From NCBI RefSeq assembly GCF_002105465.1, contig NZ_NCSQ01000072.1, forward strand, positions 48,986-112,985: a DNA stretch of 64,000 bases, given 5' to 3'. Of the stretch, positions 27,693-36,616 are shown one piece after another. The DNA comes from Aquidulcibacter paucihalophilus (GTDB lineage: Bacteria; Pseudomonadota; Alphaproteobacteria; Caulobacterales; Aquidulcibacteraceae). The notes beneath the pieces were generated by a model. That model saw only the letters and a program-made list of their open reading frames with translations, was not told the DNA's origin and ran no database searches. How positions within the stretch are numbered: the stretch's first letter is position 1; each line of letters begins with the position of its first letter. Position numbers and translations under genes: made by a program.

Positions 27693-28379
27693 TTATTGGC
27701 CAGAGCGCTTGCGCACAGCCGTGATCGACTTGGTAAAGCCCGCAACCTTTTCCAACACCAGTTCGGCGTCCGGGAAGAAGCCTTTCATGTCGGCCTCATT
27801 CAGCAAGCGCCAATCTGGCTGGACATTGGATACCCAGAATTTGCCGACAGTCTTCATCAAACGGCGCTGTAAGGGGCGCGGCAGAAAGATAATGGGCTGG
27901 GGCAACATCGAATGCTGTTCGAGTGGGAAATCGACATTTGGCGTCTGAACGAAATAGCCGTCGGTGATGCGGCGTAATTCATCGGCAAAGCGCTGTTGGT
28001 GCACGATGGCCGTGGCGTCAAAGGCCTTATTGTCATCCATGTCCAACATGGCCTGCTTTGGCCCGGTCACATGTTCGATGACCGACGAGCAGAAGACGAT
28101 ATCAAACGCGCGATCGTCAAATGGCAAAGCCTCTTTCGAGCCGTCCAGCAGCATGGTCTCATAGCCATAATTGGCCTTGGCCTGCTCAAGGTCCGGTGCC
28201 CAATGATCGGCGATCAGGACGTTTTTGTGATGGGGCGCAATGGCGTGAAAATGGCTGCCATTGCCGCCGCCCAAATCCAGAATCCGATGGTGCGGTTCAA
28301 CGCCCATCATCGTCAAAAATTGCTCCCCACGGCGGGCACGGGCTTTGGCGGAGATGGAATGCAAGAACGACTTGATCAA
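27693..28379 (-). CDS. Class I SAM-dependent methyltransferase
   Basis: 228 residues. The SAM-binding motif I is RILDLGGGNGSHFHAIA (33-49), followed by motif II VLIADHWAPDLEQA and the motif IV/post region DDRAFDIVFCSSVIEHVTGP, all in the Methyltransf_11-type order. A C-terminal extension with FVQTPNVDFPLEQHSMLPQPIIFLPR resembles methyltransferases that sit beside polysaccharide or lipid glycan genes. The substrate cannot be inferred from sequence. It is divergent from the GH5 glycosidase-acyltransferase pair across a 318-base AT-rich interval, so a surface-polysaccharide role is possible. Confidence 0.85.
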   Translation of the reverse strand: MIKSFLHSISAKARARRGEQFLTMMGVEPHHRILDLGGGNGSHFHAIAPHHKNVLIADHWAPDLEQAKANYGYETMLLDGSKEALPFDDRAFDIVFCSSVIEHVTGPKQAMLDMDDNKAFDATAIVHQQRFADELRRITDGYFVQTPNVDFPLEQHSMLPQPIIFLPRPLQRRLMKTVGKFWVSNVQPDWRLLNEADMKGFFPDAELVLEKVAGFTKSITAVRKRSGQ

Positions 28380-28697
28380 GATCTGTATCCAAAAAGGAGC
28401 GCGCCTGCCCTCAAATCAGCCCCACCGAATGGGGCCCAAAATCGAAGCAATTGCCGCGCAGGATTGAGCCCCGCTTGTAGCGACCCTTTGTAAAAGAACA
28501 CATAACATGCATGTTTTTGGCCATGGCGAATATTGATCGATTAAAGCTTCGCCTTTGCAGGTTTAGTCTGGTATTTTCCAGCGAAACAAGGACACACTTG
28601 CAAATCTATTTTGAGAAACATCTCTAAATGCATTTGTATTTAAGTGCGGCGGCACACGCTTTGCACCAACGCCCGCGACGTATCAGGAAGGCCTAAC
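28380..28697. other. AT-rich divergent intergenic region with palindrome
   Basis: About 318 bases between the methyltransferase and GH5 starts, clearly richer in A+T than its surroundings. It holds a perfect 12-bp palindrome AACATGCATGTT (28504-28515) and a smaller GAGA-AACA-TCTC repeat closer to the GH5 gene (near 28613). No open frame with a ribosome site was found. It probably carries promoters for both directions; the palindrome may be a regulator site. Confidence 0.45.
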
Positions 28698-29774
28698 ATG
28701 GAACGCTTGCGATCATTCTGCCGCAAATCAGGTCTGGTTTGCGCTTTGGGGACGGTTTTGATCGGCTCTGGCGTTGGGGTCGCTGTCGCGCAAGGTGTGT
28801 GGCAGGCCACCAAAGTCCCGACGCGGACACAGGTGTCGACGCAACTGCCCCGCGCGCCCTTCCCGGTTGAGCGCTGCATCAATGTGGCCGGCGCGCTGGA
28901 AGCCCCGAACGAAGGCGATTGGGGCTATAAGATCCGCGAGCGTGACTTCAAAACCATCCGCGCGGCAGGCTTTGATACCATTCGCGTGCCCATCAAATTT
29001 TCCGCCCACGCGATGGAACAAGCCCCCTATACATTGGACCCGACCTTTATCGCCCGGATTGATGAAGTGGTGCGCTGGGCCCTTCGCAATGATCTGACCA
29101 TTATCTTGAACCTCTGCCACTATACTGAGTTATTTGAAAATCCCGATGTGCATGAGCGCCGCCTTGTCGCGCTGTGGGCGCAAATTGCGGCGCGTTATCA
29201 AAACACGCCGGCCAAAGTGATGTTTGAGATCATTAATGAGCCCCAAGAGGCGTTTTCCGGCCCGCGCGTCAATCAGGTCCAAGCCGAAGTTCTAACTGTC
29301 ATCCGCAAAACCAACCCCACCCGAACCGTGATCTTTGCGGGCGATAACTGGGGCAATATCGGCGGGATAGACAATTTAGAATTGCCTGACGACCCCTATG
29401 TCGTTGGCACGGTGCATTATTATCAGCCGTTTGAATTTACCCATTCAGGCGCAAGCTGGATGGACGATCCCCCTCCAGCGGGGCGTATGTGGCCCAGACC
29501 GGGTGAGACGCGCGAGCTTCAAAGGGATTTGGCCCAAATTGCAGCCTTCCGCGAGCGGATTAAGGCTCCAGTGCTTTTGGGCGAATATGGGGTGGGCGTG
29601 GAAGTTCCCATGCGTCTGCGGGCGGATTGGACGCGCGCCATGACCAGCGCCTTTAAGGAAATCAAAATGCCTGCCTGCTATTTCAACTTCACCGGCGGGT
29701 TTGACACCTATGACCGCTCGGTCGAGCAGTGGCACGCCCCCTTGCTTGAAGCACTGCAGTTGAGGCCCAAGTGA
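28698..29774 (+). CDS. Exported glycoside hydrolase family 5 (cellulase-like)
   Basis: 358 residues from the ATG at 28698, preceded by AGGAAGG. The N-terminus has a signal or anchor helix (about 13-31). The catalytic domain is GH5-type: general acid E181 in FEIINEPQEAF, nucleophile E296 in VLLGEYGVG, the conserved RVPIKFSAHA (first strand) and HYYQPFEFTHSG (His/Tyr substrate motif). GH5 enzymes cut beta-1,4-linked glucans, mannans or xylans; the exact glycan is not resolved. It is linked to the acyltransferase downstream by a four-base GTGA overlap, suggesting both act on one exported polysaccharide. Confidence 0.9.
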   Translation: MERLRSFCRKSGLVCALGTVLIGSGVGVAVAQGVWQATKVPTRTQVSTQLPRAPFPVERCINVAGALEAPNEGDWGYKIRERDFKTIRAAGFDTIRVPIKFSAHAMEQAPYTLDPTFIARIDEVVRWALRNDLTIILNLCHYTELFENPDVHERRLVALWAQIAARYQNTPAKVMFEIINEPQEAFSGPRVNQVQAEVLTVIRKTNPTRTVIFAGDNWGNIGGIDNLELPDDPYVVGTVHYYQPFEFTHSGASWMDDPPPAGRMWPRPGETRELQRDLAQIAAFRERIKAPVLLGEYGVGVEVPMRLRADWTRAMTSAFKEIKMPACYFNFTGGFDTYDRSVEQWHAPLLEALQLRPK

Positions 29775-30928
29775 GCGAGACTTCCCCTATCCGGCAAGAA
29801 CGCAGTTTTACTGGTGCCATCCCGTTTAAAGCCGACGGTGGCTATATGCCGGGTTTGGATGGCTTGCGGGCAATCTCAATTCTGATTGTGGTGATTGCCC
29901 ATGTGGGGTTCGAAAATCTGATACCGGGTGGCCTTGGCGTTACGGTTTTCTTCTTCGTCTCGGGCTTTCTGATTACCCGTATTCTGGTGGCCGAACAGAA
30001 CCAGCAGGCTGGCGCGATTGACTTGCCCGGCTTTTATCTGCGTCGTTTCCTGCGCTTGGCCCCTGCCCTCTTGGTGTTTTTACTCGGCTCTTGGCTGATG
30101 CTGGTCCCATTTGGGGTGAAGGTGGACGCGGGCCATGTTTTGGCGGCGGTCTTTTATTTCATTAATTATTACGATGTGGTCCGCGAATGGTTTGGCTGGT
30201 CCGAGCGGACCATTCCGTGGGGCCATTTGTGGTCTTTGGCGGTGGAAGAGCATTTCTACCTCCTCTTCCCGGCCGCACTCGCCTTATTTGGCAAGACCCA
30301 TCAGGCGCGCGTGCGCCTGATTGTGATCAGCATTGTGGTTTGCGCTATCTGGCGGGCTTATGCGGTTTTAGGTCTCGGCCTACCCCATGAGCACACCTAT
30401 TACACCACCGACAGCCGCCTTGAGAATATTGCTTGGGGCTGTTTGCTCGCCATCCTGCTCGACGGCGCACCCCGTACCAAGGCCCGTCTGGCTTGGCTGG
30501 TTGGCTGGCACTGGGTCATTCTGGCTTTGGCTGCGATACTTGGGACTTTGGTGTATCGCGACGAGGTTTTCCGTGAGACCTTGCGCTATTCAATCCAAGG
30601 GGCCGCCCTGTTCCTTCTGGTCTTAAACCTCTATGCGCTGCGCTCCCTGCGCTTTTCAATCGACCTCTTGGAGGTGAAGCCAATGCGCTGGATCGGGCGG
30701 CTCTCTTACTCGCTCTATCTCTGGCACGTACCGATTATCTGGATTGTGCGCCAAGTCATGCTAGGCGATGCCAATAGCCTTGAGCGCTTGTCGCCCTTGG
30801 GCATGGTGATCGCTGTTGCTTTGAGCTTTGCCTGTGCCTGCGCCAGCTATTACGCTGTCGAACGCCCCCTCTTTGGCCTGCGCAAGCGCTTTGGTGGCAA
30901 GCCGGTTGAGACGTTGGCAACGGCCTAG
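29771..30928 (+). CDS. Acyltransferase family 3 (OafA/YrhL-like) membrane protein
   Basis: 385 residues from a GTG overlapping the GH5 stop (GTGA). The N-terminal signature is PGLDGLRAISILIVVIAHVG with the conserved Arg and His, followed by GVTVFFFVSGFLITRILVAE and about ten membrane spans; SLAVEEHFYLLFP is the second conserved block. Members transfer acetyl or other acyl groups across the inner membrane onto exported sugars such as O-antigens or exopolysaccharide. Translational coupling to a GH5 glycosidase suggests tailoring of the same polymer. No glycosyltransferase or Wzx/Wzy-type genes are close by, so the polymer is made elsewhere. Confidence 0.93.
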   Translation: MSETSPIRQERSFTGAIPFKADGGYMPGLDGLRAISILIVVIAHVGFENLIPGGLGVTVFFFVSGFLITRILVAEQNQQAGAIDLPGFYLRRFLRLAPALLVFLLGSWLMLVPFGVKVDAGHVLAAVFYFINYYDVVREWFGWSERTIPWGHLWSLAVEEHFYLLFPAALALFGKTHQARVRLIVISIVVCAIWRAYAVLGLGLPHEHTYYTTDSRLENIAWGCLLAILLDGAPRTKARLAWLVGWHWVILALAAILGTLVYRDEVFRETLRYSIQGAALFLLVLNLYALRSLRFSIDLLEVKPMRWIGRLSYSLYLWHVPIIWIVRQVMLGDANSLERLSPLGMVIAVALSFACACASYYAVERPLFGLRKRFGGKPVETLATA

Positions 30929-30950
30929 GCGACGCCACTCTTTAGGCGGA

Positions 30951-31835
30951 TCAGAACAATTGGAAGATGGTAAAGGATGGACGGCCACTTGCGCATGCTG
31001 CTTGGTCCAACCTACGCCCCGTCACAATCCAATTCGTCGCGACACGCTCAGTCATGATTGCGAAGTCCTCCGACGGGCTAAAGGCGGTGGTCTCAGCTTT
31101 GGTTACGCGACCTTGACGATCGACAGACAGCCTAAAAAGCACCCCACCTGTTTGGTTGGCGAAATGCGGCACGATTGGATAATTAGGCCTATTGCTCTCC
31201 CAATTGACCACTCTCAAAGGCTCATGCTGAAAGTCGCACTGGCCGTTGGTTTGGCTTATCTGAGCTATTTCAGCCCCACGAGTGGCCAAAAGCACATCCG
31301 CCTTTGCCCGGTCGCCCCCACGCAGCTCTGTGTGTGCAATTTGCTGCCATAAATAGAGGTCGTCCCAAACCTTGTCCCACGCACCATCTGGCCCCAACTT
31401 GGGCGCGCCATAGGCCAAGCGGGCATCAAGAATGAGGGTGAAAGCTTCAAGTCGGTTCTGCTTGGCCAAAAGCGCCTGCGTTTTCACCCGAGCCCCAAAT
31501 GCTCGTACATCTGGGGCAAAAGTCGGCTCAAGCCCCTCGAGAAGTTTCAAGCCTTGATTGGCGTGCTTCAAGGCCAAGTCCTTTTTCCCATCACGCAGCG
31601 CGAAGTCACCCAGCAAGAAATTGGCTTCAGCCTTGATTGCAGCCGGGGCGTCTGAATGGCGAGCTAAGGCGCGCCGCAAGGTTTGGGCAGACATGGCACG
31701 GTTTTCCGTCGAAGCCATGCGATAGGCTTGACCAGCTGAAGCAAGTTCGGCCCCACTCGTCTGTGCATAGGCAACCTTGAATGGAAGTTGGCATGCCAAA
31801 GCGATTAAGACCAATCCAAGCGCCTTCTTGGACAT
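30951..31835 (-). CDS. Exported protein with TonB C-terminal-like domain
   Basis: 294 residues from the ATG at 31835; an alternative TTG at 31874 would add 13 residues ahead of the signal peptide and is unlikely. Signal sequence MSKKALGLVLIALACQLPFKVAYAQ. A helical tetratricopeptide-like middle (ALKHANQGLKLLEGLEP, ALLAKQNRLEAF) precedes a C-terminal domain with the TonB_C pattern: YPIVPHFANQTGGVLFRLSVD, then QGRVTKAETTAFSPSEDFA and W-I-V. There is no proline-rich spacer or N-terminal membrane anchor, so it is not a classical TonB energy transducer. Its stop is 22 bases from the convergent acyltransferase gene. Confidence 0.78.
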   Translation of the reverse strand: MSKKALGLVLIALACQLPFKVAYAQTSGAELASAGQAYRMASTENRAMSAQTLRRALARHSDAPAAIKAEANFLLGDFALRDGKKDLALKHANQGLKLLEGLEPTFAPDVRAFGARVKTQALLAKQNRLEAFTLILDARLAYGAPKLGPDGAWDKVWDDLYLWQQIAHTELRGGDRAKADVLLATRGAEIAQISQTNGQCDFQHEPLRVVNWESNRPNYPIVPHFANQTGGVLFRLSVDRQGRVTKAETTAFSPSEDFAIMTERVATNWIVTGRRLDQAACASGRPSFTIFQLF

Positions 31836-31967
31836 CAAATGTGCCACGGCAAACCCACCCTGTGCAAAATTCAAATCAATACAGGCAGGTTATCACCGAA
31901 GATAATATCGTCAATTGGATCAACTTAGCGTGAACAGGCCTTGTTGAGCCTGCCCCAAAAAGGAAAA

Positions 31968-31995
31968 GGCCCCAATAGATTGCTCTATTGGGGCC
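31968..31995 (-). terminator. Intrinsic terminator of the thiolase-like gene
   Basis: Perfect 12-bp inverted repeat GGCCCCAATAGA / TCTATTGGGGCC with loop TTGC; on the minus strand it is followed by TTTTCCTTTTT, a good U-rich tail. It lies about 130 bases past the thiolase-like stop, the only minus-strand gene it could serve. Confidence 0.7.
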
Positions 31996-32128
31996 GCAGG
32001 GAATGCTCCGTGTGAAGCAATGGTTCACGTCAAACGCGAGGGACGGGATGGTCTAACGTGGGCCACACATCGGTTCTAACGGGGCCTGATTGAACGCAAG
32101 CTGAACAGAATCGCGACCGACCCTCGCT

Positions 32129-33682
32129 TCACAAAAATTCTTGCGGCGTGAAGATATTGCGCGCGCCATCCTGGACGACCCACCCCTTGCGCCCGACGCC
32201 CTCGCGGCTTTCCAGATCCGCCATTATCGCCGTATCGCCTTTAGGTGTATTGGCAACAAAGCGCCGCCCAGCTTCGTCGCGCCCAATCACAATGCCCATG
32301 CGCAGGCCTTCGCGGGCATGGATCACCGTATAGGTTTCAATCGTGGCAGCCCCGACAGGGGTCTCGGTCACCTCAGGTGAAGCCATGGCGTCGATTTCAC
32401 CCTGATAGGCCGTCTTGGAAGGCCGCGACCACGCGCCTGTTGTTGGCTGACACGAATAAATCCCAAAAGCGTGCTTGGTGAGGAACCAGCCATTGGCATT
32501 TAAGAAACCAAAAGCCCTCGGTTCTTTGCGGCAGCGATGGATCATCTCAACAATGCCATGCATGGAATAATTGTTTCCAGGCCCACCAAAATAGGGCAAG
32601 CCGCCGGTCAAAGTCAGCCCGCGTGGATCATCTGTCGCAAGGCCCATTTCTTGGGCCGCAAGTTCGACCGCCACTGGAAAGCAGGAATAGAGGTCAAAGA
32701 AGGCCATGTCGGCCAAGGTTTTACCTGCCATCGCGAACGCTTCGCGCACACCGACCCGCATGGCAGGGCTGGAATGGTAATCAACCCGGTCAAGCACATT
32801 CCATTTTTCAATCGTATCGGCACAGCCGTGCAGGAAGACCATCTGTGCATCGGCCACACCAAGGCTCTTGGCATGGGCATAGCTTGCCAGCAGGACCGCT
32901 GCTGATTGGTCGACTTGGATAATGGCATTGAGGCGCTTGGGATATGGAAAGCCCACCATGCGGTTGCTGGCACCGGGCGTCACCAAAGCTTCTGCCGTTT
33001 GGGCTTGGGGAAACCAGGCATAGGGGTTTTGCGCCGCCACTTCGGTGAAAGGCGCAAACAAGGCCCCCATGGCGCTTGCATGAGCCTCTAGGCTGCGGCC
33101 CAATTTTGCCCGATAGGCATTCTCAAACATCGGATAGACATTGGTGGGAAACTCTAGCCCGTGCCGCGCTTCATAGGGCGAACACCCGTCTCGGCCATCG
33201 CCAAACATGGCCGGGGCTTCCTCATCCTCGACTTGATAGGCTGCAAGCGGGCCAAAATTGCCAGCTTGGACTAGCTTCATCATGGAGCCTAAAAACTCAG
33301 CGCCCGCCAAGAGAACCAACTTGTTGTCACCTTTAGCAATCCGTTCGGCGGCTTCATTGACTAAGGCTTGCGGGGTATTGCCGCCGACATGTGTATAGGT
33401 TTGCCACGCAGGGGCCGCCCCTAACGCCTTGGCGAGCGCCTTAGGCGGGTTCTTCGCTTTGGGAATCGGCATCCGGCTTAGATTACCACCGGCATCAATC
33501 GTAAAGCCAACCACAGCCAATCCATCAATTTGGCTTAAAACCTCGCGGTTTAGGCCTGAATCAGCCACGGCTGCTTCGGCGGCGCGCGCGCACAAGCCAA
33601 TCGGGGGCGGACAAGCTTCCGGGGCACCGCGATAGGTGAATTGGCCCCCGCCAATCAGGACAGGCGTGTTTGGATTGATCAA
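32129..33682 (-). CDS. Thiolase-like acetyl-CoA acetyltransferase with TLP1-type C-terminal domain
   Basis: 517 residues from a TTG at 33682 with AGGGAG six bases ahead; the longer frame to 33739 lacks a ribosome site. The fold is thiolase-like: NTPVLIGGGQFTYRG at the start, LVLLAGAEFLGSM, and LPYFGGPGNNYSMHGIVEM in the C-terminal half. The extra C-terminal segment (from about 430, IETYTVIHAREGLRMG) matches the OB-fold added in SCP2-thiolase-like protein 1. At the usual acyl-accepting cysteine the sequence reads VGGNTPQ (99-105), with no cysteine, so classic thiolysis may be lost or altered. It sits alone, divergent from glnB. Confidence 0.85.
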   Translation of the reverse strand: MINPNTPVLIGGGQFTYRGAPEACPPPIGLCARAAEAAVADSGLNREVLSQIDGLAVVGFTIDAGGNLSRMPIPKAKNPPKALAKALGAAPAWQTYTHVGGNTPQALVNEAAERIAKGDNKLVLLAGAEFLGSMMKLVQAGNFGPLAAYQVEDEEAPAMFGDGRDGCSPYEARHGLEFPTNVYPMFENAYRAKLGRSLEAHASAMGALFAPFTEVAAQNPYAWFPQAQTAEALVTPGASNRMVGFPYPKRLNAIIQVDQSAAVLLASYAHAKSLGVADAQMVFLHGCADTIEKWNVLDRVDYHSSPAMRVGVREAFAMAGKTLADMAFFDLYSCFPVAVELAAQEMGLATDDPRGLTLTGGLPYFGGPGNNYSMHGIVEMIHRCRKEPRAFGFLNANGWFLTKHAFGIYSCQPTTGAWSRPSKTAYQGEIDAMASPEVTETPVGAATIETYTVIHAREGLRMGIVIGRDEAGRRFVANTPKGDTAIMADLESREGVGRKGWVVQDGARNIFTPQEFL

Positions 33683-33925
33683 CTTAAGCTCCCTGCATCT
33701 CTTGTTGTTTGTTCGTCTGGGACACGCAGATAGGACCATTTTGTCGCTAAGTCGAGGCGCCTAAAAAAGCATCAAAGTGTGCCTATCGTCTAGGCAATGT
33801 GTGGCAAGCAGCCTACAGCGGCAGGTGCCGAGGTCGCGCCCTTTCGCTGAAGGGACTATGCCCAACGCAGAACTCACGTACGGGTCTCATTTGCCTCACC
33901 CAAGGCGCTCGCGGCATCACACTAG

Positions 33926-34276
<351 letters not shown>

Positions 34277-34341
34277 CCGCCTGCCTTCAGAAACTCTATT
34301 GACTGAACATACAACCCAACTGGCTTTTCAGGAGAGAACCG

Positions 34342-35751
34342 ATGTCGAAGTTTGACAAGGTCATGCAGCAGATCAAGGACGATGAAGTCCAATATGTAGA
34401 TTTTCGGTTCACCGATCCGCGCGGCAAGATGCAGCACGTGACCTTTGATGTCGACATGGTTGATATCGACCTGTTGGAAGAAGGCGTGGCTTTTGACGGT
34501 TCGTCGATTGCGGGCTGGAAAGCCATCAATGATTCCGACATGATCATGCTGCCAGATCCCGACAGCGTGACCTTGGACCCCTTCTACCAGCAAACCACCC
34601 TTGCGATCGTCTGCGACGTGGTCGTGCCCGGCACGTTGAAGTCCTATAACCGCTGCCCACGCGGCATCGGCAAGCGCGCTGAATCCTATCTGAAGTCAAG
34701 CGGCGTGGGTGACACCGCCTATTTCGGGCCAGAAGCTGAATTCTTTGTCTTTGACGATGTGCGTTGGAACACCGACCCCAACAACACCGGCTATAGCTTT
34801 GACTCGACCGAACTGCCTTACAACACCGGCAAGGTCTATGAAGGCGGCAATATGGGTCATCGCCCCGGTCCAAAGGGCGGCTATTTCCCGGTAGGCCCAA
34901 TCGATTCCGCACAAGACCTGCGCGGTGAAATGCTGCAAGTGATGAAAGAATTGGGTCTTGAGCCTGAGAAGCATCACCACGAAGTGGCCCCCGCTCAACA
35001 TGAGCTTGGTTTGAAGTTCCAAACTTTGACCAAAATGGCCGACTATATGAACCTCTACAAATATGTGATCCAGAATGTCGCGGCCGCTTATGGCAAGTCA
35101 GCGACCTTCATGCCCAAGCCATACTTCAAGGACAATGGCAGCGGGATGCACGTACACCAGTCGATCTGGAAAGGCGGCAAGCCTCTGTTTGCGGGCGACC
35201 AATATGCCGATCTGTCTGAGAATTGCTTGTATTACATCGGCGGCATCATCAAGCACGCCCGTGCGATCAATGCCTTCTCGAACTCCTCGACCAATTCCTA
35301 CAAGCGTTTGGTACCCGGCTATGAAGCCCCCGTCATGCTGGCCTATTCGGCCCGCAACCGCTCGGCTTCGATCCGCATTCCTTACACCACCTCGCCAAAA
35401 GCCAAGCGCTTGGAAGCCCGCTTCCCAGATCCAATTGGCAATATGTATCTGACCTTCGCAGCCCTGCTGATGGCGGGCTTGGATGGGATTGAAAACAAGA
35501 TCCACCCAGGCGACCCATTCGACAAGGACCTCTATTCCTTGCCACCAGAAGAATTGGAAGGCGTGCCAACCGTCGCTAAGTCCTTGGACGAAGCCCTCGA
35601 CTCCTTGAGCGCCGACCGCGACTTCTTGAAAAAGGGCGGCGTGTTCGATGACGACATGATCGACGCTTATATCGAACTCAAGCGCGAAGAGTGTGAGCGT
35701 TTGAACATGCACCCACACCCTGTCGAATTCGACATGTATTACAAGATGTAA
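34342..35751 (+). CDS. glnA: Glutamine synthetase, type I
   Basis: 469 residues, standard GSI-beta length. The active-site sequence [11 protein letters not shown] (128-138) holds metal-binding glutamates; FDGSSIAGW (51-59) and [10 protein letters not shown] (265-274) are the family patterns; the ATP-binding KP-x-x-x-x-x-G-SGMH region is intact; and Tyr398 in DKDLYSLP (394-401) is the adenylylation site, so activity control by GlnE is expected. It makes glutamine from glutamate and ammonia. A textbook terminator follows 22 bases after the stop. Start ATG has AGGAGAG upstream. Confidence 0.98.
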   Translation: MSKFDKVMQQIKDDEVQYVDFRFTDPRGKMQHVTFDVDMVDIDLLEEGVAFDGSSIAGWKAINDSDMIMLPDPDSVTLDPFYQQTTLAIVCDVVVPGTLKSYNRCPRGIGKRAESYLKSSGVGDTAYFGPEAEFFVFDDVRWNTDPNNTGYSFDSTELPYNTGKVYEGGNMGHRPGPKGGYFPVGPIDSAQDLRGEMLQVMKELGLEPEKHHHEVAPAQHELGLKFQTLTKMADYMNLYKYVIQNVAAAYGKSATFMPKPYFKDNGSGMHVHQSIWKGGKPLFAGDQYADLSENCLYYIGGIIKHARAINAFSNSSTNSYKRLVPGYEAPVMLAYSARNRSASIRIPYTTSPKAKRLEARFPDPIGNMYLTFAALLMAGLDGIENKIHPGDPFDKDLYSLPPEELEGVPTVAKSLDEALDSLSADRDFLKKGGVFDDDMIDAYIELKREECERLNMHPHPVEFDMYYKM

Positions 35752-35773
35752 GCTGATCTTCAGCTTAAGCGGA

Positions 35774-35798
35774 AAGCCCGGCTCTGCCGGGCTTTTTT
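35774..35798 (+). terminator. Intrinsic terminator of glnA
   Basis: Stem AAGCCCGGC / GCCGGGCTT with loop TCT followed by TTTT; 22 bases past the glnA stop. Strong call. Confidence 0.93.
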
Positions 35799-35957
35799 GC
35801 TTTCAGCAGTCCTAAGTCAATTCATACAATTTTAAATAATCTGGGATTGACTTGCTGCAATGGTGCCCAGTCTCCTTTTGTGGCGCCAACCGATCCGCCC
35901 TTTGAAGTGAAGATTAGCTCTGTGCGTTATGCTAATCTTCGCTTCTTTTTTCTCGTT
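35799..35957 (+). ncRNA. Possible small RNA ending in a second strong terminator
   Basis: Between the glnA terminator and the SLT-lipoprotein gene a second intrinsic terminator stands at 35906-35957: stem AGTGAAGATTAGC / GCTAATCTTCGCT (13 pairs, one of them G-U), a 12-base loop, and a run of T. glnA already ends upstream, so the second one implies either a back-up terminator or a short transcript of about 100 bases from the AT-rich segment at 35815-35860 (TTCATA and TTGACT elements there are only weak promoter candidates). No open frame explains it. Confidence 0.35.
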
Positions 35958-36024
35958 TTTGGTTTTGTAACCAGTTTCTGCCAATCTACCCATGGTAGCC
36001 TTGGGGCCTGAGGGAGGGATTGGA

Positions 36025-36603
36025 ATGAAGAAACACATTCTTTTTGCCTGTACCGCCGTGATTTTGGCGGGCTGTGCCTCCTCTGCGCCTCCTTCCAACA
36101 TTGCAGATGCCTGCGCCATCCTTGATGAGAAGAGCCGTTGGGAAGACCATGTGTTTGATGCTGCCCGCGACTGGCAAGTCTCGCCTGGTATAATCCTTGC
36201 CTTTATTCGCCAAGAAAGCAGCTTCCGCCGCGATGCGCGGCCGAAGGATCGCAATGGGCGCTTGTTGTCGAGCGCTTATGGCTATTCGCAAGCCCTAGAC
36301 GGGACTTGGGCCGATTATGAGCGGGCGCGCGGTGGGGCTAAGCGCAAGAATTTCGGCGATTCTGCGGACTTCATTGGCTGGTATATTGACCAGATCTCAC
36401 GCCGGACAGGGCTTTCAAAATCCGATACCCGCAATCTCTATCTGGCCTATCATGAAGGCCCAACCGGCTTTCAGCGTCGCACGTTTGCGTCCAAGCCGTG
36501 GCTGGGAGAAGTGGCAAGCCGGGTCAGTAGCCAAGCCGCCATTTATGATGGCCAATTGCGTCGCTGCGAGGCCCGTCAAATGCAGAAGTTGGCGAGTAAC
36601 TAG
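36025..36603 (+). CDS. SLT-type lytic transglycosylase-like lipoprotein
   Basis: 192 residues from the ATG at 36025 with GAGGGAGGG upstream. N-terminal lipoprotein signal MKKHILFACTAVILAGCASS with lipobox LAGC (Cys17). The lysozyme-like domain shows the catalytic glutamate E64 in AFIRQESSFRRDARP, then SAYGYSQALDGTW and LYLAYHEGPTGFQRR, all typical of membrane-bound transglycosylases. It would cleave peptidoglycan from the inner face of the outer membrane. Following a possible sRNA and convergent with the beta-propeller gene; no partner cell-wall gene adjacent. Confidence 0.87.
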   Translation: MKKHILFACTAVILAGCASSAPPSNIADACAILDEKSRWEDHVFDAARDWQVSPGIILAFIRQESSFRRDARPKDRNGRLLSSAYGYSQALDGTWADYERARGGAKRKNFGDSADFIGWYIDQISRRTGLSKSDTRNLYLAYHEGPTGFQRRTFASKPWLGEVASRVSSQAAIYDGQLRRCEARQMQKLASN

Positions 36604-36616
36604 GCCTTGGGTGCCC

